A stretch of 51,405 bases of DNA from the NCBI GenBank assembly GCA_012837865.1, contig DUQJ01000086.1, positions 1-51,405 on the forward strand. Direction: 5' to 3'. Below are positions 43,199 through 51,214 of the stretch, one piece after another. The position numbers and the translations under genes are program-made. Source of the DNA: Clostridiales bacterium. GTDB taxonomy: Bacteria > Bacillota > Clostridia > Lachnospirales > Lachnospiraceae. Below the pieces are notes generated by a model, which did not search any database, was not told the DNA's origin, and saw only the letters and a list, made by a program, of their open reading frames with translations. The stretch's first letter is position 1; the number at the start of each line of letters is the position of its first letter.

Positions 43199-43210
43199 TT
43201 CCTCACCCCT

Positions 43211-45298
43211 CTATATCATCCATATATCTTGTTTGTTGTATATACCTGTTTCAGTTATTATTGGGACTATAGCATATCTATCAAACCCGACTTGTTTAGC
43301 TGCAGCCTCTAATGCTCTAGCAACTCTATTATTAGGAGTTATCCAAACAACCTTTTCATAAAGATGTTCGTCAAGTTTATATGCTAACATTGTTTTATCA
43401 TATCTATCGCTAGTTTTTTCATACCTTTCCATTTCTACCGCTATAGACTTAGGTTCACCATTAGGCCCTCGCTCACGTTTAATTATTAAATCTGGAACAT
43501 GATAACTTAATGTTAATTGATTCATGGGATATAATACCCACATGTATTCGTTACCTAATGCAAACTCTGGACTGTGCCCTATTTTACCCCCGTCAGCCCA
43601 TTTTGAAACTTCAGCCCTCACATTAGTGGCTATAACATCATACAATCTTTCATCCCCAAGCGATTGCATTGTTGTGGAGTGAGGATTAATCTCTTTACCT
43701 AAACTACTCCTAATTTCAAATTCACTTACTAACATTTCTCCTCTAACCCTTTCTCTTCCATCCTCTTGTAAAGATATAATTCTATTGTGAGCAGGGAAGT
43801 CATCTAAATTTAAAACGTTAATTGTATTAAACCATAAACAAGCAGCTATATAATTTACTCCCATTGTACTGCTTATAGTTATCATTTTTGGCATAGGTTT
43901 CAACCCCGGAGGAAATGGATAACCACTGATTGCCATACCTGCAGATGTTGCCCCCCACAAATCAGGAACCCCTATCAAAGACTTTGACTCAGCTAATCCA
44001 TTTTCTCTTAACCTATTTAATTTCCTCCAAGTTCTACCTTGAGGTTCATTACTTATCCATCTTAGTATTCTTGTGTTAGCAAATTTAAATTTTGCTAAAA
44101 ATTTTAACATGGCTGTATCACCTACAGTAGTCCTATATCTTCTTCCCTTAAAATGACTTTCTGCACCATATCTTCCTAATGCTAAAATCTCCTCTTTTTC
44201 TTTTTTAGTCAACTCTTTGGATCCCATTAATTTGCTAAACTGATTATTAGTGACTCCTAAATTACTCATTATAATTTTCTCATGTTCACTAAAGTTAGCA
44301 TTTCTTTGTAAGAATTTCATGCTCAAAGCTTTCTTCTTTTCCTGGTATGCTCTTTCTTTTTCACTTTCTTGAATGTGTTTAATATATCTATTATCTGAAA
44401 ACTTCTTGTTATTAGCCTTAACTACAGTTTTTCTATTAGTAATTTCTGCTACTTTTTGATTAACTGTTTTGTTGCCACTTCGCATACCAGGAATCATTTC
44501 TGCTAAAGTTTTTCCATCTGCTGTAACTTTTATTTGATTCATATCTTTGGTTTCTAATGGAACCACAATAGAATCTTTTTTTGTATCTGATTCTTTATCC
44601 TTATTTTCACTTTCTATATCTAAGGTTAAGCCTGCTAACATGCTATCAAAATTATCTACATTTGAATCTGGCGAACCTATATCATCATCTGAAGATTCTT
44701 TGTTGTCTTCGTTAGCTAAGTTGTCTACGCTTACATATTTAATATTATTTACATTTTCATTATTTGATTCATTTTCTTTTGATTCAAATAAAGGCGAAAT
44801 GTTGTCATCGTGTGACTCAATATTAACTTCTCTATTATTTTCTTTCTTATCAACTTTGGATACATTTGAAAAAACTTCTGAAACATTTACCTTTTCTTTT
44901 GTAACAATTTTTAAGTCCTCTTCAGAATCTTTTGATGATTTGTCTGATTCATTTATTGTAGCTAAATCTTTGTTCAGTTGATGAAGAAGTGGTGTACGCC
45001 CTTTTTTAGTTAATTGATTTATGTTATTATGAGAATCAGAAATGCCCACCCCTAAGGATTCTTGTTCACCCGGGTTGACATCAGTATTTATTATATCTGA
45101 ATCAGATGAATGTTCAGCTTTTTCATTATGGTTTTCTTGTGTACTATTGAGGGCTGATTCAGATGAACTATTAACCTCTGATTGAGATTCTCCAGTATCC
45201 ATCATGTCTTGCATTAGTAAATCTAAATAATCATAACTACCACTTTCTATATTTGACTTATCTTTTATATTTTTTGAATTGTTGTCATTTGAAGCCAT
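43211..45298 (-). CDS. replication-relaxation family protein (candidate relaxase), 695 aa
   Basis: The first 300 residues are low-complexity, rich in Ser, Asn, Asp and Glu, and probably disordered. Residues about 370-450 form a winged helix (AMLKFLAKFKFANTRILRWI, RENGLAESKSLIG). The C-terminal part (about 560-695) has VPDLIIKRERG, IAVEMERYEKTSDRY and VVWITPNNRVARALE, the layout of Replic_Relax proteins, which nick or bind plasmid DNA in some Firmicute and actinobacterial plasmids. It is transcribed away from the structured region at 45.3-46.95 kb. The family call rests on motif order, so a DNA-binding regulator is an alternative. Confidence 0.75.
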   Translation of the reverse strand: MASNDNNSKNIKDKSNIESGSYDYLDLLMQDMMDTGESQSEVNSSSESALNSTQENHNEKAEHSSDSDIINTDVNPGEQESLGVGISDSHNNINQLTKKGRTPLLHQLNKDLATINESDKSSKDSEEDLKIVTKEKVNVSEVFSNVSKVDKKENNREVNIESHDDNISPLFESKENESNNENVNNIKYVSVDNLANEDNKESSDDDIGSPDSNVDNFDSMLAGLTLDIESENKDKESDTKKDSIVVPLETKDMNQIKVTADGKTLAEMIPGMRSGNKTVNQKVAEITNRKTVVKANNKKFSDNRYIKHIQESEKERAYQEKKKALSMKFLQRNANFSEHEKIIMSNLGVTNNQFSKLMGSKELTKKEKEEILALGRYGAESHFKGRRYRTTVGDTAMLKFLAKFKFANTRILRWISNEPQGRTWRKLNRLRENGLAESKSLIGVPDLWGATSAGMAISGYPFPPGLKPMPKMITISSTMGVNYIAACLWFNTINVLNLDDFPAHNRIISLQEDGRERVRGEMLVSEFEIRSSLGKEINPHSTTMQSLGDERLYDVIATNVRAEVSKWADGGKIGHSPEFALGNEYMWVLYPMNQLTLSYHVPDLIIKRERGPNGEPKSIAVEMERYEKTSDRYDKTMLAYKLDEHLYEKVVWITPNNRVARALEAAAKQVGFDRYAIVPIITETGIYNKQDIWMI

Positions 45299-45337
45299 AA
45301 TTAATCACCATCCCTTATCCATTATAATATCAATAAC

Positions 45338-46955
45338 ACATACTCATCGCTACAATCTGCAGAAAAGGTCAATGAGTATGTATGTGAATAATCAAAGCTG
45401 CTAGCCACTATCGTATCTCCTTAACCGGACTCCATAGAGCGTAACTTCCTATGGAGATCCTATCCGGCCAACCTTCGGCTGTCCGGCAAAGCCCTGCTCC
45501 CCCTCATTATTATCCATGAATGAATAATATTGTCCCCTATAATCTTAAGTCGCAGATTATAAGTTAATGGTGAGCCAGAAATCCAGAGCATTAAATAACC
45601 GGAATACCGGATGCCTAGAAAGCTAGAGAACTAGAAAGCTAGAAAGCCAGAGAGCTAGAGAACTAGAAAAGCTTAAAACCGGCCCTCCGAAGTTCCTCTT
45701 CGGAGACTCCTGAGCTGAGCTCAGAAGTGAAAACCCGCGGCAGTCCTCATGGGCTAAAATCCGGGACGGGGCCCGGACCCCCCAGAAATCGGGGGCAAGT
45801 TTTAGCCAGAAGCAAAAGCAGAAGCGTTTAGAACCGGTGCTGTCTCTAGACTAGAGGTTAACTTGTAATTATATGGTGAGTTGATAATTGTACACTATCA
45901 CTGATGAGTAAATAAAACCGGTGCTGTAGTAGTCTACACCGGTGCTGATAAGTAATGAATAAATGATGTAATGTAATTAATGAGAGAACCGGTGCTGTAG
46001 TAGTCTACACCGGTGTAAGGTGATATATGTAGTATTGAATTAATGCTGAGCTAACTCCAATCCGGTGTGATGTCTAACCCTGGGCTGTAATGTGATGGTC
46101 CGGTGTGGCCTGAAGGCTGGGCCTAGCTCACGCCTGTAGGCTGAAGCTAGCTAGCTTCAAGGTGAATGTGATTGACTGCCTTAAGGCTGAAAGGCGAACG
46201 CTGGCGGGCTCGATGAGCCTGTAGGAATTGTCACGTGAGAGGATTGAAGTGTCTAGGTTAAAGTGTGATGGCACACTCCTCCGGAGTGATGCTCACGCTG
46301 GCTAGCTTAAGCTGAATCTGGGTGAAGAGCGATGATGGGCCAAGAACTAAATGACGGGAAATGGGAATGAATGAAATTGGAATATGAGTGAAGGGAAAGG
46401 AATGGGAATGAAAGGCTAGGAGCGAACTCGCCCCAGCGAGGTTCGGGGGGTAGCCTGTAATGTACATGACTTGGACTGAACCATATGGAAATGGAATGAA
46501 TGACCATCTGGACGGAATGATAGGGTCAATGTCTATGAATCAACTAAGCTAACTTAAGCCCTTAAAGTGGTCTAGGTTAACTTGTGACACGATGAGCAAT
46601 AAATCTGTAAGGCGAAAGTGTGTTATCTCAAGAGAAACAGGTTAACTAAGGCACTACAAATTCAATGAATGTGATAAAATCACAATGGCAAAAGCGAAGC
46701 AAAGCAAAAAACGAAAGCCTACTTAAGTAGACCATAAGGCGGAGAAGCAACTGCATATCAAATTGCGTTAAGGTAGCTAGCAATGATTAATTAGGGTTAA
46801 CCAATAGTGAGCTGGGTGGTCTAGAGCCAACCATGTTCTAGGGGAACTAAAGCGGGCAAGAGAGCAGATTAAGAGAATTGGGAGAGTAGAGTGAAGCGGG
46901 ACGGGACGGGGAGTGGGGCGGGCAGATGTCCGCTGGCTTTTTTTTATTTTTTCTG
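45338..46955 (+). ncRNA. Candidate giant structured non-coding RNA (or oriT/leading-region DNA structure)
   Basis: About 1.6 kb has no credible gene and is visibly richer in G and C than the rest. Hairpins crowd it: 45338-45381; 45430-45456 inside CCGGA/TCCGG; 45685-45705; 45710-45724; a long-range GGCTAAAA/TTTTAGCC pair (45752-45759 with 45800-45807) enclosing others; two near-identical ACCGGTG hairpins (45917-45943, 45988-46014); 46207-46219; 46274-46288; and 46413-46456 with a nested GCGAACTCGC stem. The plus strand is purine-rich with few C. A terminator at 46917-46950 gives the direction. It resembles the ornate large RNAs (GOLLD, ROOL) only in style; no conserved motif of those is recognised. 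Confidence 0.5.
46917..46950 (+). terminator. Strong plus-strand terminator ending the structured region
   Basis: GCGG...CCGC forms a short GC-rich hairpin followed by TTTTTTTTATTTTTT. It has no protein-coding gene upstream on the same strand, which supports a non-coding transcript. Confidence 0.7.
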
Positions 46956-47174
46956 CTTGAAGCAATATTATAAAATATATTTGTAAGTTTATTTCAAAAA
47001 AACAATCTAACTAATCAAGAGATTAATTATATTGAGACTTAATTTTTAATTTAAATAACATTTTAAAATTATTTTTATGTAGTTAGTATAAATATATTAG
47101 ATTGCAATTTTTAAATAATTTCATGTTAAATTTATTTCGCAACATAAATAAATATAATTTATTGGTCAATATAT

Positions 47175-47206
47175 AAAAAGACAGTCTTACAATGGACTGT
47201 CTTTTT
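47175..47206. terminator. Bidirectional terminator
   Basis: AAAAAGACAGTC pairs with GACTGTCTTTTT, downstream of the minus-strand gene ending at 47227. The stretch from 46960 to 47174 is AT-rich and holds no gene I can see. Confidence 0.85.
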
Positions 47207-47226
47207 ATATATTACTTTAATATTTT

Positions 47227-47523
47227 TTAATAACCCCATTCAGTTAATTTATTACTTATATTTGTTTTAATAAATTTTATTCCTGCAAAATTAATATGTT
47301 TATCATTTCCTTTATATTGAGCTTCAGTGATTATTATTTCATATAGCAACTCTATCATTTGATTTCTTTCTGTCTTTAGGAATTCGTCTGCGGTCAGCCA
47401 GTCTTCTGAGCCTTCCTCAGAGTCCGTCATTTGATTTTCATAACCACCTATCATATCACTTATAACTTCCAGTATTAACTTATTGGCCTTTAGTTGGTGT
47501 GAATTTAATTTTATCTTAGACAT
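47227..47523 (-). CDS. hypothetical protein, 98 aa
   Basis: GGGGGGAAC precedes ATG 47523. The protein is mostly helical and acidic in the middle (QMTDSEEGSEDWLTADEFLK), with no membrane segment or Cys motif. The family is unknown. It has its own near-perfect promoter and terminator. It is the first gene after the structured region; if that region includes the transfer origin, this gene would lie in the leading region. Confidence 0.7.
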   Translation of the reverse strand: MSKIKLNSHQLKANKLILEVISDMIGGYENQMTDSEEGSEDWLTADEFLKTERNQMIELLYEIIITEAQYKGNDKHINFAGIKFIKTNISNKLTEWGY

Positions 47524-47577
47524 TTTGTTCCCCCCATTTGTTTATGTATGTGGTATATTTATTTACCTTATGTATAT

Positions 47578-47606
47578 ATTATAACACATTTAAATGAAGC
47601 TGTCAA
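47578..47606 (-). promoter_or_regulatory. Strong promoter for 47227-47523
   Basis: On the minus strand TTGACA (47601-47606), 17 nt, TATAAT (47578-47583), with TG one base ahead of the -10. Confidence 0.85.
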
Positions 47607-47639
47607 CATTGTTTTCACTAATTATATTATTATAATTTC

Positions 47640-48120
47640 CAACAAGGCTTTTGATGGAGGGATTTTTATTTCAAGTTGACGGGACGGGTTATAAAGTTAG
47701 CAGTCAATTTAAAAGTGTATTCAATTATTTTTTATGGAGACAAAATGAGTTTTTAAAGTTCTCTCAAATGAAAAAATAAAGAGGTTGTTTTTATTTTAGC
47801 AGTCTTTTATAAATTTAAAATTGTCATTCAAGTTTTATCTTTAGTTGGCCAGAGTCTTCAATTTTATTTTTATTTTTGAGACCTCATTTTAGAGGTCCTC
47901 TATTTTTCAATTATTAAGGAATCTAAAGTTTACAAGACAGCCTGAACTCCATATGAGTGACTTTCTTCGGAAGAGTAATCGAATATTATTTCATAGTTTT
48001 TTAATTGGATAAGTTCTTTATTTAAATCTTTTTAATTTTAAGAATTTAATATTCATTCCTCTAATTTTTTAAATTATTAAGTTTATTTGTTAGTTAAATA
48101 AGATACAGAACAATCAACCA
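47640..48120. other. AT-rich intergenic region without a supported gene
   Basis: This stretch of about 480 nt has no ORF with a ribosome-binding site. It is T-rich on the plus strand and contains a weak hairpin (GAGACCTC/GAGGTCCTC, near 47878-47903). I see no other structure worth naming. Confidence 0.5.
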
Positions 48121-48126
48121 TTTCAT

Positions 48127-48155
48127 TTGACAAAAACATTTATTTATTGTATAAT
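48127..48155 (+). promoter_or_regulatory. Strong promoter for 48182-48415
   Basis: TTGACA (48127-48132) and TATAAT (48150-48155) are 17 nt apart. Confidence 0.85.
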
Positions 48156-48181
48156 ATATTTATAAAGGAGAGTGATTTAAA

Positions 48182-48415
48182 ATGAATGTTAAATTTAAAG
48201 AGGGTCAGATTGTAATTTACACAAAAGGTGATAAGTACCAGATAGGAAAGATTAAATTATTAAATGAGACTCATGCTTTCGTTTGGTATCATGGGGGAGA
48301 CACAGCTGCCAAAACTAGTTTAACCATGTTAATTCCTATAGACGATGTGGATGAAATAAATAAATTCAGTCCTATAATTAATGAATACTGCATGAAAGAG
48401 ATTTTGACAAAGTGA
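48182..48415 (+). CDS. small phage/plasmid-type protein, 77 aa
   Basis: AAAGGAG precedes ATG 48182. The 77 residues (KEGQIVIYTKGDKYQIGKIK, later WYHGGDTAAKTSL) form a small beta-rich fold like short proteins seen in Firmicute prophages and plasmids, with the GDTAAKT stretch as the most typical part. Its function is unknown. It is the only plus-strand gene of the 47-51 kb set, ends at a terminator shared with the gene at 48481, and has a strong promoter of its own. Confidence 0.75.
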   Translation: MNVKFKEGQIVIYTKGDKYQIGKIKLLNETHAFVWYHGGDTAAKTSLTMLIPIDDVDEINKFSPIINEYCMKEILTK

Positions 48416-48455
48416 GTACTATAGTTGACTAGTCCCCTTTAAATAATGGACAAAT

Positions 48456-48483
48456 AAAAAAAGACCTTTATATAGGTCTTTTA
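48456..48483. terminator. Bidirectional terminator
   Basis: AAAAAGACCT pairs with AGGTCTTTT, between genes ending at 48415 (+) and 48481 (-). Confidence 0.8.
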
Positions 48484-48846
48484 TTTTTCAAGTTTCAAGT
48501 AAATCTCTCCCCCTGAATTTAATATTACATTAATAAACTCTTCCACAGTAGTGCCCGCGTAAATCTCTATAGATTTAACAGGGTTGTAAGTTTTCCCAGA
48601 CAGCCAAGGGGTCTTTTTATCATTAATATCTTGTACTGAGTATGGGGAGTTAATTCCAAATCTTTCGGCAGGTGTTTCTAGTTCACTTTGGAAAACTAAT
48701 TTAGTAATTTTAAATTTATCATTTTCATAGGGTGGGCCCGCATTATGTTCATAGGGTTTATCGTCCCAATCATCTCCCCATTGATCTTTAAGATTGTTTG
48801 TGAAGTAGGCGAGGTTATCCTCAATGTAACATAGGTATTTATCCAT
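48481..48846 (-). CDS. hypothetical protein, 121 aa
   Basis: AAAGGAG precedes ATG 48846. The N-terminal 45 residues include WGDDWDDKPYEHNAGPPYE, a pattern I associate with short phage and plasmid proteins, though I cannot name the family. The rest contains SPYSVQDINDKKTPWLSG and a C-terminal AGTTVEEFINVILNSGGEIY. There is no membrane segment. It lies 45 nt downstream of the next gene on the same strand, so both are probably read from the promoter at 49525-49553. Confidence 0.75.
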   Translation of the reverse strand: MDKYLCYIEDNLAYFTNNLKDQWGDDWDDKPYEHNAGPPYENDKFKITKLVFQSELETPAERFGINSPYSVQDINDKKTPWLSGKTYNPVKSIEIYAGTTVEEFINVILNSGGEIYLKLEK

Positions 48847-48891
48847 AGGTTTTCATCTCCTTTTACTTGTTAGAAGAGATTGAATCCACCT

Positions 48892-49491
48892 TTAACAGTG
48901 GACTTCAACTTTTACCAACCATTTAATTGGGGCTTTCCCTTTAAATTTTTCAGATTGCTTATCCTTTCTTTCTTGTTCAATCTTTTCATATTGTTTTAGA
49001 AGTTTATTATTATCTTCATTAAATTTATTGAGGCGTTCAATTATATAATCAGCTCTAAGATCTTGTTTTTTGCAAACTGGGCATTTTTGGCTTTCAGTGT
49101 AATCTTTAGCTATTCGGCTTCCACAGTTTGGGCAAGTAATGAGTTTTGATTTTAAATTTTGTATTTTATGTTTTTCTTCATACTCATTCTTTTTAATTTT
49201 ATTTTCATCAATTTTAGCAAGGATATTAAGCATTTGTTTTGTAGGTTTAATTTTTGGTATGTCATAAAATTGTACAGCATGGTCATCGTACCAGCCATTA
49301 TCTAATTGATTTATTTTATTTTCTGCTTGTTCTATATTGTCGCATATTATGTTATCATGGATAGTCATATTGCCATGGTAACTTCCATCATAGTTTTCAC
49401 CTCTATCAGTATTATGGAAAGCAAAGTTTCCTGCAACTGCCAGTATATCTTTTTTATTTTTAACTACCTCAAATGTTATTGCGTGACCCAT
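48892..49491 (-). CDS. zinc-ribbon hypothetical protein, 199 aa
   Basis: TGGAGGG precedes ATG 49491. The first 85 residues (GHAITFEVVKNKKDILAVAG, GSYHGNMTIHDN) look like a separate domain. Residues about 118-142 are a zinc ribbon with two CxxC pairs (CPNCGSR, CPVCKK). The last 50 are a charged helix. The ribbon suggests nucleic-acid or protein contact. It is an unknown family, probably first in a two-gene operon with 48481-48846. A similar build occurs in phage accessory proteins. Confidence 0.75.
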   Translation of the reverse strand: MGHAITFEVVKNKKDILAVAGNFAFHNTDRGENYDGSYHGNMTIHDNIICDNIEQAENKINQLDNGWYDDHAVQFYDIPKIKPTKQMLNILAKIDENKIKKNEYEEKHKIQNLKSKLITCPNCGSRIAKDYTESQKCPVCKKQDLRADYIIERLNKFNEDNNKLLKQYEKIEQERKDKQSEKFKGKAPIKWLVKVEVHC

Positions 49492-49524
49492 ATTTATCCC
49501 TCCAATGTTTTATTTGTTAATTAT

Positions 49525-49553
49525 ATTATAACATGAAAGACAGAATAAGTCAA
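49525..49553 (-). promoter_or_regulatory. Strong promoter for 48892-49491
   Basis: On the minus strand TTGACT (49548-49553), 17 nt, TATAAT (49525-49530), with TG one base ahead of the -10. Confidence 0.82.
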
Positions 49554-49578
49554 CTTATTTATAAAAACTTTTCAAAAC

Positions 49579-49607
49579 AAAAAAGCCCACCTTTTAAGTG
49601 GGTTTTT
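49579..49607 (-). terminator. Terminator of 49621-50031
   Basis: AAAACCCAC pairs with GTGGGCTTTT on the minus strand, followed by a T-run. Confidence 0.8.
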
Positions 49608-49620
49608 ATGTAAACTTTAG

Positions 49621-50031
49621 TTAGCTATATTTTCTATCGAATTGGGCAATATCTGTAAGGTTATCACTTTCTATATATGGGATAGTTTGTTTTAAGTTAT
49701 CTATGTCTTTTATAAGTTCGTCATATTGTTTGAAGTTTAATTTTGACAAATGAAACTTATCCCATTTTTCGAAGAATGTTTTTAAAGTTTTATTTTTTAG
49801 TAAACTTTGTTGAGCTTGTCCACAGGTGTCGTAATCAGTTCTATTTATATTAAACTCTTGTGCTGAAGTTGAGAAATGTGGATCTTGTGAAAGTTGTCCA
49901 TATTCTCCATAATGTATTGTGAATGTAACTTTTTTTCTATCTCTAAAAGTGATTACAAGTTTACCTTCATATCCTACAAATCCTCTTTTATTTATTTCTT
50001 TATTGTGTTCTTTCACAGTTTCAAATCTCAT
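49621..50031 (-). CDS. hypothetical protein, 136 aa
   Basis: A GGGGGGA site precedes ATG 50031. The protein has a beta-rich N-terminus (GYEGKLVITFRDRKKVTFTI) and a helical C-terminus (KNKTLKTFFEKWDKFHLSKL). No catalytic or membrane motif is visible. The family is unknown. Its promoter overlaps the end of the gene at 50084, so it can be read both from its own promoter and by read-through from upstream. Confidence 0.7.
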   Translation of the reverse strand: MRFETVKEHNKEINKRGFVGYEGKLVITFRDRKKVTFTIHYGEYGQLSQDPHFSTSAQEFNINRTDYDTCGQAQQSLLKNKTLKTFFEKWDKFHLSKLNFKQYDELIKDIDNLKQTIPYIESDNLTDIAQFDRKYS

Positions 50032-50065
50032 TAGTAAATCCCCCCTTGTTTTATTTATTAATTAT

Positions 50066-50094
50066 ATTATAACATGTATCTGTTTAATTGTCAA
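50066..50094 (-). promoter_or_regulatory. Strong promoter for 49621-50031
   Basis: On the minus strand TTGACA (50089-50094), 17 nt, TATAAT (50066-50071), TG one base ahead of the -10. The -35 box overlaps the last codons of the neighbouring gene. Confidence 0.85.
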
Positions 50095-50407
50095 CTATTT
50101 CTTTCCATTTTTCTAAATTAATAGTGACTTTGAAGTTCATTGGTTGTTTATATTTTTTGATGTAGTTTAATACTCTGTTGTTCAACTTGTCTTCTTCATA
50201 TCCATAAATTAATGAGGACCAGCCACCGGATACTTGTTGAATAAATACTTGGACAATAAACCAAGTTTCATTCTTATATTCTTTTTTATAGGTTAGCCCA
50301 GTTTTTTGAAGTTCGGCAATAAAGTTATAGTACATTTTCAGCCATTCATCTTCAGTAGAAAACTTTTCATTTATTTTCAACCATTTCCTTTTTCTCCCCA
50401 TTGTCAA
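50084..50407 (-). CDS. hypothetical protein, 107 aa
   Basis: AGGAGG precedes ATG 50407. The protein is basic at the start (MTMGRKRKWLK), then mixed, with FNKE-type short strands and several Trp and Tyr (ETWFIVQVFIQQVSGGWSSL). No membrane segment or known motif is seen. It lies 52 nt upstream of the gene at 49621-50031. It has its own strong promoter. The family is unknown. Confidence 0.7.
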   Translation of the reverse strand: MTMGRKRKWLKINEKFSTEDEWLKMYYNFIAELQKTGLTYKKEYKNETWFIVQVFIQQVSGGWSSLIYGYEEDKLNNRVLNYIKKYKQPMNFKVTINLEKWKEIVDN

Positions 50408-50456
50408 TCTAATCCTCCTTTAGATTATTTTCATTGTTGTTTTTGATTATATATAT

Positions 50457-50484
50457 ATTATAACACATATATAACATATGTCAA
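50457..50484 (-). promoter_or_regulatory. Strong promoter for 50084-50407
   Basis: On the minus strand TTGACA (50479-50484), 16 nt, TATAAT (50457-50462), TG one base ahead of the -10. Confidence 0.82.
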
Positions 50485-50643
50485 CAGTTTTATTAAAATA
50501 AAAACAACCCTTAAAATATTAAATTATGTGTATGTTCAATATATTTATTTTTGTTTCAATTGATTATAATTCTATTATACATTAAAACTGTTGATTTGTC
50601 AATCATTCATTTGTCTTAATTTCAGATATTTTTCAAACAAAAA

Positions 50644-50670
50644 GGAGTATGGATTTAACTTACATACTCC
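50644..50670 (-). terminator. Terminator of 50681-50959
   Basis: GGAGTATG pairs with CATACTCC around an 11-nt loop; on the minus strand a T-run follows. Confidence 0.8.
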
Positions 50671-50680
50671 TCATTGTTGT

Positions 50681-50959
50681 TTAATGTACTTCAATGTCTG
50701 CTCCGTGAACTAACATGAGTTCATATCCTTGAGTATTCTCAGGCAACTTGAATCCATACAACCCTTGACGTGCCCATTGACCACCGATTGTATTACTATT
50801 TGGTCCTGCGCCAACCTTTCCTAACGGGTCAACTCCGATGTCTTCGATGAAATACATTGTATCCCTTTTAATCACCTTTTTATCAAGTTTAGAACTTGAA
50901 GATTGTTTGAAGTTAACTGCAGTTACCTCTGTTCCTTTTTTAACTAAGAATGCTCTCAC
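50681..50959 (-). CDS. hypothetical protein, 92 aa
   Basis: The AAAGGAG site touches ATG 50968 directly, so the GTG three codons on (50959, MRAFLVKKGTEV) is better spaced and is chosen here. The protein has a beta-rich start, a Lys/Ser-rich linker, and a Gly-rich middle (GVDPLGKVGAGPNSN) ending ELMLVHGADIEVH. There is no known family, membrane helix or Cys. It has its own strong promoter and terminator and lies beside the IS605-type hairpin copy D. Confidence 0.7.
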   Translation of the reverse strand: MRAFLVKKGTEVTAVNFKQSSSSKLDKKVIKRDTMYFIEDIGVDPLGKVGAGPNSNTIGGQWARQGLYGFKLPENTQGYELMLVHGADIEVH

Positions 50960-51008
50960 ACTTAACATCTCCTTTAGATTTTAATGTCCTGTTTGATTCG
51001 TTAATTTT

Positions 51009-51037
51009 ATTATAACATAGATAGTCTTACCTGTCAA
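51009..51037 (-). promoter_or_regulatory. Strong promoter for 50681-50959
   Basis: On the minus strand TTGACA (51032-51037), 17 nt, TATAAT (51009-51014), TG one base ahead of the -10. Confidence 0.85.
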
Positions 51038-51130
51038 CAGTTATTTAAGATACATTTGAGAGCTCTCTGTAATTCAATACACTTCTTTCTGAGTTCGCTC
51101 GATTGTCTTATGAACGTTGTCGAACAAGGT

Positions 51131-51213
51131 TTTTATCAGCAATGAGCAAGAAGACGCCGACCTCAAGCATTTTGCTCCATAAAGGGTAAAAACGATAGGT
51201 GGGTGAGTCTTCA
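51131..51213 (+). repeat. IS605-type right-end hairpin, copy D
   Basis: TTTTATCAGCAATGAGCAAG is identical to the start of copy A, then GCCGACCT...AGGTGGGTG follow. The inner loop is altered (TCCATAAAGGGTAAAAACGA instead of the GCAAAATG arm). It abuts the 3' end of the partial gene at 51215. No tnpB is seen. Confidence 0.55.
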
Positions 51214-51214
51214 T

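Noticed and set aside
45917-46014. Possible CRISPR repeats (ACCGGTGCTGTAGTAGTCTA twice)
   Set aside because: Only two full copies and a partial third, without regular spacers and without cas genes; better explained as repeated RNA hairpins.
46258-46965. Minus-strand ORFs of 62-69 codons in the GC-rich region
   Set aside because: They overlap one another in different frames, have no ribosome-binding sites, and follow from the low stop-codon density of GC-rich sequence.
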